Shown here: positions 49,300 to 57,200 of the stretch, piece after piece | Numbering within the stretch: the stretch's first letter is position 1 | How the letters are laid out: each line of letters begins with the position of its first letter | Origin: Streptomyces sp. ISL-66 | GTDB taxonomy: Bacteria; Actinomycetota; Actinomycetes; Streptomycetales; Streptomycetaceae | Length of the DNA stretch: 64,000 nt | Assembly: GCF_018614135.1 (NCBI RefSeq) | Contig: NZ_JAGGOW010000143.1 | Coordinates: forward strand, 1-64,000 | Reading direction: 5' to 3' | Made by a program: the position numbers and the translations under genes | Notes under the pieces: model-generated | The model's input: the letters and a program-made list of their open reading frames with translations, nothing else | What the model was told of the DNA's origin: nothing | Databases searched by the model: none

Positions 49300-49417
49300 C
49301 ATTGCCGTGGTCACGCCAGAGTCGGAATCCCCGTCAACTCCCTTTGGTGCCACGGCCATTACTCCCGTTTCGCCGTGCCGCCAGCACGGCCGCAGACCGG
49401 CTCGGAGGCCCACCCCC

Positions 49418-51976
49418 ATGCCAAGAACCCCCACGACGAAGGGCCGCGTCCGGCCCCTCATAGCCGCTCTGGCCTGCTGTCTGGGCCTGACCGTGCTCGC
49501 CCCCGCCGGCCAGGCCCTCGCCCGCGAGGTGAACCCCGCCGCCCCGGCTCCGGCCTGGAAGTCCAGCGCCGCCCCGCAGCCCTCGACGGAGACGGCAGCG
49601 GCCGCCGCGCTCACGGCCGAGCACGCCGCCCGGCCGAGCACGGACCTGTCGCAGCGCGCCCCGCTCCGGGCCGCCAACGACCCGGAGCAGAGCGAACGAC
49701 GCAAGAGCACCGCGGAGTCGGCGCCCGGCGCCCGCGACGCCGCCGCGACCTGCAACGTCGCTGACTTCACCTCGAAGACCGGTGGCGCCCTGGTCCAGCA
49801 GATCAAGTCCTCCGAGCTGGACTGCGTGAACTCGCTGTTCCAGCTCAAGGGCACCAATGCGAAGGCCGCCTTCCGTGAGGCGCAGATGGTCTCGGTAGCC
49901 GACGCACTGCGCGCCGGCTCCGCCAACTACCCGGGAGACAACAGCACTTCGGTCGGCCAGCTGGTGCTCTACCTGCGCGCCGGGTACTTCGTGCAGTGGT
50001 ACAACGCATCCACCGTCGGCGCTTACGGCCCGGCTCTGAAGAGCTCGATCCGGGGCGCCCTGGACACCTTCTACGCCGCACCGCGCTCCAACGACGTCAC
50101 CGAGGCCAACGGACAGACCCTGTCCGAGGCGGTCATCCTGGTCGACAGCGCCCAGGAGAACGCCCGCTACCTCCGCGTGGTCAAGCGCCTGCTGACCGGC
50201 TACAACTCCACCTACGACAGCTCCTGGTCCATGGTCTCGGCGGTCAACAACGCCTACACCATCCTGTTCCGGGGCCATCAGACCCCGGAGTTCCTGCCCG
50301 CCGTGCAGGCCGACCCCGGCATCCTCACCGTGCTGCGGAACTTCGCCGTGGCCCATGACGACCTGCTCGGGACCGGGAAGGGCTACCTGACGGCCAACGC
50401 CGGCCGTGAACTCGGGCGCTTCCTCCAGCACTCCGCGCTCCGGGCGACCGTCCGGCCGCTCGTCAAGCAGCTGCTCGACCGCGGCGCGATCACCGGCCGG
50501 ACCGCCGCGCTCTGGGTGCCGCTGGCCGAGATGACCTCTTCGTACGACGCGTCCAACTGCGCCTACTACAACACCTGCGACCTGCCGAGCCGGGTGCGCA
50601 CCGCCGTACTCACGGTCAACCACACCTGCAGCCCGAGCCTGCGCATCGTCGCGCAGCAGATGACCGCCACCGAGCTGGCCGCGAGCTGCACCAGCCTGGC
50701 CAAGCAGGACGCCTACTTCCACGGCGTCGTCAAGGACGGCGGCGCGGTCGCGAACGACAACAACACCCGCCTCGAGGTGGTGGCGTTCGACTCCAGCACC
50801 GACTACCAGACCTACGCCGGCATCATCTTCGACATCAGCACCGACAACGGCGGAATGTACCTCGAGGGCGACCCGGCCGCCGTCGGGAACCAGCCGCGCT
50901 TCATCGCCTACGAGGCGGAGTGGGTGCGGCCGGAGTTCCAGATCTGGAACCTCAACCACGAGTACACCCACTACCTCGACGGCCGCTTCGACATGTACGG
51001 CGACTTCAACGCGGGCATGACGACCCCCACAGTGATGTGGGTCGAGGGCCTGGCGGAGTACATCTCCTACTCGTACCGCAACGTCACCTATGACCGCGCG
51101 ATCACCGAGGCGGGCAACAAGACGTACAGGCTCAGCACGCTGTTCGACACCACCTACGACAACTCCGACTCCACCCGCGTCTACCAGTGGGGCTACCTGG
51201 CGGTCCGGTACCTGATCCAGTCGCACCCGCAGGACGTGGCCACGCTGCTCGGCCACTACCGCACCGGCAACTGGGCGGCCGCCCGCACACTGCTGACCTC
51301 CACCATCGGCACCCGCTACGACGCGGACTTCGGTGCCTGGCTGGCCAAGTGCGCCGCTGGTGACTGCGGTGGTGGCACCATCCCGCCGGCCAACCAGGCT
51401 CCGGTGGCCGGGTTCACCGCCTCGGTGAACGGTCTGGCCGTCAACTTCACCGACACCTCTACCGACGCGGACGGCACCATCGCGTCCCGTGCCTGGAGCT
51501 TCGGTGACGGAAGCGGCTCCACCGCCGCCGGCCCGGCCAAGACCTTCGCCGCGGCCGGCACCTACACCGTGCGGCTCACGGTCACGGACGACAAGGGTGC
51601 CACCGCCAGCACCAGCAAGGCGGTCACCGTGGGGGCTGCCGCGCCCGCCGAGTGCGCCGATGCCGACGTCCGCGTGCTGGGTGACAACTGCAGCCGCTCC
51701 AACGTCTCCGCCACCACCGGGAACCACCGCTACTTCTACCTGCAGGTCCCCGCCGGCACGACCTCCCTCAAGATCAGCGTCGCGGGCGGCACCGGCAACG
51801 CGGACCTCTACTACAGCCCCACCAACTGGGCCACCACCAGCAACTACACCGCCCGCTCGACCCAGAGCGGCAACACCGAGACCCTGACCATCAACAACCC
51901 CCCGGCCGGCTACGTCTACATCAGCCTCCACGCCGTCCAGGACTTCGCCAACACCACCATCACGACCAGGTTCTGA
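49418..51976 (+). CDS. Secreted M9 (microbial) collagenase with PKD and PPC domains
   Basis: 852 residues. A signal peptide (LIAALACCLGLTVLAPAGQA) and pro-region precede an M9N activator region and the zinc metalloprotease domain. HEYTHYLDGRFDMYGDF holds the HExxH zinc site, and MWVEGLAEYISYSYR the third ligand Glu. A PKD domain (~645-735: PVAGFTASVNGLAVNFTDTS, RAWSFGDGSGST) and a pre-peptidase C-terminal domain (~745-850: HRYFYLQVPAGTTSLKIS, GNADLYY) follow. The enzyme degrades collagen-like proteins outside the cell. GGAGG is 9 bases before the ATG. A terminator follows. Confidence 0.93.
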   Translation: MPRTPTTKGRVRPLIAALACCLGLTVLAPAGQALAREVNPAAPAPAWKSSAAPQPSTETAAAAALTAEHAARPSTDLSQRAPLRAANDPEQSERRKSTAESAPGARDAAATCNVADFTSKTGGALVQQIKSSELDCVNSLFQLKGTNAKAAFREAQMVSVADALRAGSANYPGDNSTSVGQLVLYLRAGYFVQWYNASTVGAYGPALKSSIRGALDTFYAAPRSNDVTEANGQTLSEAVILVDSAQENARYLRVVKRLLTGYNSTYDSSWSMVSAVNNAYTILFRGHQTPEFLPAVQADPGILTVLRNFAVAHDDLLGTGKGYLTANAGRELGRFLQHSALRATVRPLVKQLLDRGAITGRTAALWVPLAEMTSSYDASNCAYYNTCDLPSRVRTAVLTVNHTCSPSLRIVAQQMTATELAASCTSLAKQDAYFHGVVKDGGAVANDNNTRLEVVAFDSSTDYQTYAGIIFDISTDNGGMYLEGDPAAVGNQPRFIAYEAEWVRPEFQIWNLNHEYTHYLDGRFDMYGDFNAGMTTPTVMWVEGLAEYISYSYRNVTYDRAITEAGNKTYRLSTLFDTTYDNSDSTRVYQWGYLAVRYLIQSHPQDVATLLGHYRTGNWAAARTLLTSTIGTRYDADFGAWLAKCAAGDCGGGTIPPANQAPVAGFTASVNGLAVNFTDTSTDADGTIASRAWSFGDGSGSTAAGPAKTFAAAGTYTVRLTVTDDKGATASTSKAVTVGAAAPAECADADVRVLGDNCSRSNVSATTGNHRYFYLQVPAGTTSLKISVAGGTGNADLYYSPTNWATTSNYTARSTQSGNTETLTINNPPAGYVYISLHAVQDFANTTITTRF

Positions 51977-51990
51977 GCCTTACCGAGCTG

Positions 51991-52024
51991 CCGGCCCCAC
52001 CCCTGCTCGCAAGGGTGGGGCCGG
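51991..52024 (+). terminator. Terminator of the collagenase gene
   Basis: CCGGCCCCACCC (51991-52002) pairs perfectly with 52013-52024 around a 10-base loop, 14 bases past the stop. Confidence 0.8.
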
Positions 52025-52030
52025 AGCCGT

Positions 52031-52162
52031 GCCCCTCTCGGGCCGTGGGGCACGGCAGACTTCGGCGATGGCGCCTTCGGCTATCCGGACGTCGCCAAGC
52101 AGGCGTACCGCGAGGAATACGACGCGGCCCGGGTCCTCGCGCAGGACTTGCCCCCGGCCTGA
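52031..52162 (+). pseudogene. Possible C-terminal remnant of an unknown gene
   Basis: One frame reads WGTADFGDGAFGYPDVAKQA, then YREEYDAARVLAQDLPPA and a stop at 52160-52162. It has the look of a protein C-terminus with sensible composition, but there is no start codon or upstream coding sequence, and the collagenase terminator precedes it. It is probably a relic. Confidence 0.3.
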
Positions 52163-52183
52163 CCCCGACCACGGCCGGTCTCG

Positions 52184-52208
52184 GGCCCCCCACCCCCGTG
52201 GGGGGGCT
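52184..52208. terminator. G-rich hairpin
   Basis: A run of C's (GCCCCCCAC) pairs with GTGGGGGG a few bases later, just after the possible remnant. The remainder of 52209-52462 is the leader region of the AraC gene, with no gene seen. Confidence 0.45.
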
Positions 52209-52462
52209 CCGATCCGGCCGGGACCCGTACTCGGCCCCGCGGTCGACCCCGTTCCACGAGGTCAACGGTATCTCCGGCGCCATGCGCACCGTGCGAGAAC
52301 GAACACCAGACTATGGCCGAGAAAACCGCACGGCCCCGGGCAGCACACGCCGTCAAGGGGACCGAACGCGCCACGGGGGGACCCTCCGCGCCATGTTGGG
52401 GACACCAGGCCCCGCTACCCGCCGATCCTCTGGCATTTCGTCCTGCCCTATGCTCAACCCCC

Positions 52463-53536
52463 GTGGTCTCTCATGCACATCAGGGGACAACTTCCTCCGC
52501 CCTCGCCCGACTGAGCGTCAATGTCGCCCGGTTGCTCGGCATACCCCCACACGCATACGCGCACCTGCTGGGCCTGGCTCCCGAGCACCTCGACGACGAC
52601 TCGTGCCGGACTCCGACGGCCACGAGCATCCGCGTCGCGGAGCTCACGACCGTCCACGCTCCCTGGACGGAGATGTCCATGCTGCTGGCGCGGCAGTCGA
52701 GCATCGGCAGCCTCGGGGTCTGGGACTACCTGATCACCTCGGCGCCCACACCGCTCGAAGGGATCCGCGACGCGGCGGCCTACTTCGCCACCGTCGCCGA
52801 CACCGGCACGGACAACCTCCGAGTCACCGAGGACGGCGAACAGGTCACCATCAGCCACGTCAACGAGGCCGATCTGACCTACGAGGCGGCCTGCGCCATC
52901 CGCGGCTACGCGCTCGGCCTGTACCAGCGGCGGCTCGGCGAGGCCGCGGGGCGTCGCATCATTCCCCTGCGCGTCTCCCTGGCCGCCAAGGCACCCCGCC
53001 GGCACGACGCCCTGACCGAGCTCTACGGCACCCGCGCCATCGCGTTCGAAGCCCCGTCCAGCTCGATCACCTTCCTCACCGCCGACCTCGACTCCCCTAC
53101 CCCGCACGCCCAGCCCGGCCTGTCGAGCGTGCTGCGACGACACGCCGAACAGACCCTCGCCACCGCGGTCCCGCTGCACGACTGGCTGGACCTCTTCCGT
53201 ACCGCCCTGGCCTCCGCCCATGCCGAAGGCGCCCCCACGCTGTCCGTGGTGGCGCGGCGCCTGGCGGTCAGTCCGCGAACCCTCCAGCGCCGCCTCGACG
53301 AACACGGCACCACGTGGAGCGACGAGGTCGACGCCGTGCGCCGGACCCACGTCGCGCGGCTGCTCCACAGCACCGACCTCGGCATCGACTCGATAGCCGC
53401 GAAGAGCGGCTACGCCGACGCCCGCGCCCTTCGCCGGGCGGTCCGGCGCTGGTACGGCACCACCCCCGCCGCCCTGCGCCGCACCGGCCACCCCGTCGGC
53501 GACGCGACAGGCCTCCTGGACGCGACGCGAACGTAG
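52463..53536 (+). CDS. AraC-family regulator with arabinose-binding-like N-terminus
   Basis: 357 residues from a GTG at 52463; the frame is open further upstream, so the start is uncertain. The N-terminal PF12625-like domain has NVARLLGIPPHAYAHLLGL, MLLARQSSIGSLGVWDYLIT and AACAIRGYALGLYQRR. The C-terminal AraC domain has VVARRLAVSPRTLQRRLDEH, GTTWSDEVDAVRRTHVARLL and AAKSGYADARALRRAVRRWY. This OruR/MmsR-like class usually activates a neighbouring catabolic operon; none is obvious. No Shine-Dalgarno sequence is seen, so leaderless expression is possible. Confidence 0.87.
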   Translation: MVSHAHQGTTSSALARLSVNVARLLGIPPHAYAHLLGLAPEHLDDDSCRTPTATSIRVAELTTVHAPWTEMSMLLARQSSIGSLGVWDYLITSAPTPLEGIRDAAAYFATVADTGTDNLRVTEDGEQVTISHVNEADLTYEAACAIRGYALGLYQRRLGEAAGRRIIPLRVSLAAKAPRRHDALTELYGTRAIAFEAPSSSITFLTADLDSPTPHAQPGLSSVLRRHAEQTLATAVPLHDWLDLFRTALASAHAEGAPTLSVVARRLAVSPRTLQRRLDEHGTTWSDEVDAVRRTHVARLLHSTDLGIDSIAAKSGYADARALRRAVRRWYGTTPAALRRTGHPVGDATGLLDATRT

Positions 53537-53592
53537 CGGTCCGGGGCGCCGTGCGCGTGCGGCGGTCGTGGTGTCCCCACTCCGGCGTCGTC

Positions 53593-53676
53593 GCATCCGG
53601 CATCCGGCATCCGGCATCCGGCATCCGGCATCCGGCATCCGGCATCCGGCATCCGGCATCCGGCATCCGGCATCCG
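53593..53676. repeat. Twelve perfect tandem copies of a 7-bp unit
   Basis: GCATCCG is repeated twelve times without a mismatch between the AraC gene and the class IV aminotransferase gene, ending 33 bases before the latter's start codon. Copy number is likely to vary between strains and could change promoter spacing. Confidence 0.95.
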
Positions 53677-53709
53677 CTAACGATCTTGTTCGGGTGAGGC
53701 TGTGACAGC

Positions 53710-54504
53710 ATGACTCGGGTGCTGAACATAGAGATCAACGGTCGGCCCGCAGAGGTCGCGGACGTGCACCGGGTCGCCACCTGGAACTACGGCCACTTCA
53801 CCTCCATGCAGGTGCGCGCGAGGTCGGTCCGAGGTCTCGACCTCCACCTGAGGAGGCTGGAGGAAGGCTCGCTCGAGCTCTTCGGAGCGGGCGGCGGGAG
53901 CGACGGCGGCAGGATCCGGGAGCTGATCCGCCATGCCCTCGGTACGGAGCGGGACGCATCGGTGAGGGTGACCCTCGTCCCCCGGGCCGACGCGCCGTCG
54001 GCGGCCGATGTCATGGTGTCCGTGTCCGAGCCGGTCGACGACACGCCCGGACCGGCCCTGCGGGTGCGCACGACAACGTACGAACGCGAGCTGCCGCACC
54101 TCAAGCACGCCGCGACGATGGGCCTCTCCTACCACCGGCTCCAGGCCCGAGCAGCGGGCTTCGACGACGTCCTGTTCGTGGGGCGGGACGGGGCCCTACG
54201 TGAGGGATCGGTGTGGAACGTCGCGTTCTGGGACGGCCGGCAGGTCGTATGGCCCCGCGCCGACGTTCTGCCCGGCATCACCATGCAGCTGCTCCAGGGA
54301 GCCATGACCCGCAGCGGGACCCCGTGGTCGACGAGGCGTCTGACCCGGGGCGACCTTCCGGCACTGCGGGCTGCCGCAGCAACCAATTCCCACTGCCCCA
54401 GCCAGCCGCTGGCCGGCATCGACGAGGTGGCGTTCGCCGACCCGGGCGATTTGGAAGACGTACTCAACACCGCCTGGGCCGACGTCCGCTGGGACGTGGT
54501 CTGA
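53710..54504 (+). CDS. Class IV aminotransferase-like PLP enzyme
   Basis: 264 residues. ATWNYGHFTSMQVRARSVRG, then LDLHLRRLEEGSLELFG, fit the start of branched-chain/4-amino-4-deoxychorismate lyase-type class IV enzymes. The PLP Lys is in LPHLKHAATMG, and DDVLFVGRDGALREGSVWNV is the family core. It transfers or removes amino groups using PLP in the cytoplasm. Its promoter lies next to a 12-copy heptamer repeat. The substrate is not evident. Confidence 0.87.
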   Translation: MTRVLNIEINGRPAEVADVHRVATWNYGHFTSMQVRARSVRGLDLHLRRLEEGSLELFGAGGGSDGGRIRELIRHALGTERDASVRVTLVPRADAPSAADVMVSVSEPVDDTPGPALRVRTTTYERELPHLKHAATMGLSYHRLQARAAGFDDVLFVGRDGALREGSVWNVAFWDGRQVVWPRADVLPGITMQLLQGAMTRSGTPWSTRRLTRGDLPALRAAAATNSHCPSQPLAGIDEVAFADPGDLEDVLNTAWADVRWDVV

Positions 54505-54757
54505 CAGCTCCCGACGCCGCGTCAGCTCCGGCCCGCACGGCGGTGGCACGGTCGAGGTCCGTGTCGATGCGGGTGGGTGTCTTCACGGTGATGTGAACGG
54601 CGGCGTCGGAACCGACACCGGCACCCCCGACCCGGGCGGCATCCGCGCCGGCCGCCCCTGGCATCCGTCCCTTCTGCGCGAGCCGCCGCCACCCTCGTGG
54701 CGACGGCTCGCGTCGGGGCCGGCGGAGGGCGTCACCGAGGCGGTATCGGCAGCCCAG

Positions 54758-54763
54758 TAGAAT
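54758..54763 (+). promoter_or_regulatory. Candidate -10 box of a leaderless thyA promoter
   Basis: TAGAAT ends eight bases before the GTG of thyA. No Shine-Dalgarno sequence is present. This spacing is typical of transcripts that begin at the start codon. The upstream spacer 54505-54757 shows no supportable gene. Confidence 0.55.
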
Positions 54764-54771
54764 CCCTGACT

Positions 54772-55569
54772 GTGGCGGATACTCAGTACGAAGACTTGTT
54801 GCGCACCGTGCTCACCTCAGGGACGGCCAAGGCCGACCGGACGGGCACGGGCACCCGAAGTGTCTTCGGGCACCAATTGCGCTACGACCTCTCGCAGGGG
54901 TTCCCGCTGGTCACGACCAAGAAGGTGCACCTCAAGTCCATCGTTTACGAGCTGCTGTGGTTCCTGCGCGGCGACTCGAACGTCGGCTGGCTGCGCGAGC
55001 ACGGCGTCACCATCTGGGACGAGTGGGCGAACGCGGACGGCGAGCTCGGCCCGGTCTACGGTGTGCAGTGGCGTTCCTGGCCCACCCCGGACGGCAGGCA
55101 CATCGACCAGATCAGCGAGGTCCTCGACACGCTGCGTAGCGACCCGGACTCCCGCCGGATGATCGTCTCCGCCTGGAACGTCGCCGAGCTGCCCGCGATG
55201 GCCCTCGCGCCGTGTCACGCCTTCTTCCAGTTCTACGTCGCGGACGGCAAGCTGTCCTGCCAGCTGTACCAGCGCAGCGCGGACCTGTTCCTCGGCGTCC
55301 CGTTCAACATCGCCAGTTACGCCCTGCTCACGCACATGGTGGCGCAGCAGGTCGGCCTCGAACCGGGCGACTTCATCTGGACCGGCGGCGACTGCCACAT
55401 CTACGACAACCACACCGAGCAGGTGACCGAGCAGCTCTCGCGCACGCCCTTCGAGTTCCCCGAACTGCGCCTGCGCCAGGCCGAATCGCTCTTCGACTAC
55501 GCGTACGCGGACGTGGAGATCCTCGACTACAAGCACCACCCGGCCATCAAGGCTCCGGTGGCGGTGTGA
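54772..55569 (+). CDS. thyA: Thymidylate synthase
   Basis: 265 residues. FGHQLRYDLSQGFPLVTTKK, IVYELLWFLRGDSNVGWL, LAPCHAFFQFYVADGKLSCQ (catalytic Cys), SADLFLGVPFNIASYALL and YDNHTEQ cover the whole ThyA family. It methylates dUMP to dTMP with methylene-tetrahydrofolate. The next gene, folA, overlaps by four bases (GTGA), so synthesis of dihydrofolate and its reduction are coupled. Many Streptomyces rely on ThyX, so ThyA here may be an additional enzyme. Confidence 0.96.
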   Translation: MADTQYEDLLRTVLTSGTAKADRTGTGTRSVFGHQLRYDLSQGFPLVTTKKVHLKSIVYELLWFLRGDSNVGWLREHGVTIWDEWANADGELGPVYGVQWRSWPTPDGRHIDQISEVLDTLRSDPDSRRMIVSAWNVAELPAMALAPCHAFFQFYVADGKLSCQLYQRSADLFLGVPFNIASYALLTHMVAQQVGLEPGDFIWTGGDCHIYDNHTEQVTEQLSRTPFEFPELRLRQAESLFDYAYADVEILDYKHHPAIKAPVAV

Positions 55570-56087
55570 ACGTCGGGCTGATCTGGGCGCAGACCCCCGA
55601 CGGCGTGATCGGCGCGGGCAACACGATTCCGTGGCGACTGCCCGAGGACATGGCGCATTTCAAGGCGACCACCCTCGGCCACCCCGTGGTGATGGGCCGC
55701 AAGACGTGGGATTCGCTGCCCCCGAGGTTCCGACCGCTGACCGGCAGGCGCAACATCGTGGTGACGCGCGATCCGAAGTGGGCCGCCGAGGGCGCGGAGC
55801 GCGCGGGGTCGATCGCCGAGGCGCTGGAACGCGCGGCCGAGCCGGACGCGGCGGCCCGCGCCCGGGCAGCCGCACCCGCGGCCGCCGTGTGGGTGATCGG
55901 CGGCGGCGAGATCTACCGCGCCGCCCTGCCCTACGCGACGACGCTCTCGGTGACCGAGGTCGACTCGCCGGTGGAGGGCGACACCCACGCCCCGATACCG
56001 GACGCGGCGTGGAACCTCGCCGAGGACGCGGGCTGGCAGTCCTCGGTGTCCGGGCTGCGCTACCGCATCCGCAGGTATACGCGGTAG
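55566..56087 (+). CDS. folA: Dihydrofolate reductase
   Basis: 173 residues from a GTG overlapping the thyA stop. VGLIWAQTPDGVIGAGNTIP, WRLPEDMAHFKATTLG, VVMGRKTWDSLP and WVIGGGEIYRAALPYA are the substrate and NADPH sites of DHFR. It regenerates tetrahydrofolate after thymidylate synthesis. An Ala-rich insert (about residues 85-110: AAEPDAAARARAAAPAAAV) lengthens the usual chain slightly. Confidence 0.96.
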   Translation: MNVGLIWAQTPDGVIGAGNTIPWRLPEDMAHFKATTLGHPVVMGRKTWDSLPPRFRPLTGRRNIVVTRDPKWAAEGAERAGSIAEALERAAEPDAAARARAAAPAAAVWVIGGGEIYRAALPYATTLSVTEVDSPVEGDTHAPIPDAAWNLAEDAGWQSSVSGLRYRIRRYTR

Positions 56088-56253
56088 TCGCGGAACCGGT
56101 CCTGAGGGTCCTGAGCAGGGGAAACGGAAGCGAGACCCCTATGTGCGCGATCGGCAACAATCCCCTGTGAGGGGGCGTACGGCGATTTCTTCGGAGCATA
56201 ACCGAAGGACCAGCCAGCCACCTGAAGCACGTAGAAGCACACGGGGGACCACC

Positions 56254-56964
56254 ATGCTCAAGACCCGCCCGACCCACACGACCCGCACGGGTTGGAAGAC
56301 GTACGCCCTCGGGGCCCTGTCCATCGCCGCCCTCCTCTCGTCCAGCGCCTGCGGCCCCGACGGCAAGGACGACAAAGCGGACCCCGGCGTCCCGAGCCCG
56401 ACCGCGACCGCCTCCGCCGCGCCCGGCGCCCCGGGCCCGACCGCCACCGCCACGCCCGGCCCCCCGACCGCGACCGCCGCCCCCGGCGCGGACGAAAGCC
56501 GGGACGGCTCCGGCGACGGCGGGAGGAATGCCATCGCCTCCTGTACCGACGCGAACATCTCGCTCGCTGCGACCTTCTACCCGCAGGACGGCAACAGGCA
56601 CCTCCTCCTCACCGCCACCAACACCGGCGACAAGGCCTGTACCCTCTACATCTACCCGACGGTACGGCTCGGCGCGGCCGGGGATCCGATCGGTCCGCTG
56701 GAGTCCGACTGGCACGCGATCGCCACGATCGGACCGAACGAGAAGGCGTACTCGGGCATTCGCCTCTTCCGGGCGGGCGAGAAGACCGACACCGTGAAGT
56801 CGCTGACCGTCGCCTTCAGGAACCGGGACAACGATTCCGACGCGGGCAAGCCCCTCAACGTCCCGCTGACCACGCCCGATTTCCTGAACGTCGGCCCCAT
56901 GCCCGGGGTCATCTTCTGGAACAACGATCTCCGAGTGGTCGAAAAGTACCTGTTGGCCACGTGA
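56254..56964 (+). CDS. DUF4232-type lipoprotein
   Basis: 236 residues. A lipoprotein signal peptide has lipobox LLSSSAC, then a Pro/Thr/Ala-rich linker of about 65 residues (PSPTATASAAPGAPGPTATA), then a domain with CTDANISLAATFY, HLLLTATNTGDKACTLYIYP, IATIGPNEKAYSGIRL and WNNDLRVVEKYLL, matching the DUF4232 Ig-like fold. It is anchored outside the membrane. Ligand and role are unknown. GGGGGACCACC precedes the ATG. Confidence 0.82.
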   Translation: MLKTRPTHTTRTGWKTYALGALSIAALLSSSACGPDGKDDKADPGVPSPTATASAAPGAPGPTATATPGPPTATAAPGADESRDGSGDGGRNAIASCTDANISLAATFYPQDGNRHLLLTATNTGDKACTLYIYPTVRLGAAGDPIGPLESDWHAIATIGPNEKAYSGIRLFRAGEKTDTVKSLTVAFRNRDNDSDAGKPLNVPLTTPDFLNVGPMPGVIFWNNDLRVVEKYLLAT

Positions 56965-57200
56965 CGGCTGTGCGGCCCCGCCCGGTGGCGGGGCCGCACA
57001 CGAGGGTCGAGAGCGAGCCGTCGGCTCCTGTCAAGTAACGAATAGCCGGGGCTACGACCCCGCGCCTCCTGCGGGCACGGTGGAAGTCGACCGTCCTGTG
57101 GACAGCTCCCCGCGCACCGATGACCACCAGGGCGGCCCACATCCCCGTCCCCGTCGCCTCGGTTGCCGATCGCCCAGGGCGCTACGCCAAGGAAGCCCCC

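Noticed and set aside
49334..51931. Antisense frame of 865 codons opposite the collagenase gene
   Set aside because: Composition is repetitive Val/Gly/Arg and there is no recognisable motif; the sense frame has HExxH, PKD and PPC domains.
53410..53673. Frame encoding repeated MPDAGCR peptides
   Set aside because: It is a by-product of the 7-bp tandem repeat and overlaps the AraC gene antisense.
54464..54664. Minus-strand short frame with VHITVKTPTRIDTDLDRATA
   Set aside because: It reads like protein for about 25 residues but has no ribosome-binding site, is flanked by shadow sequence, and no family was recognised; it could be a relic but cannot be supported.
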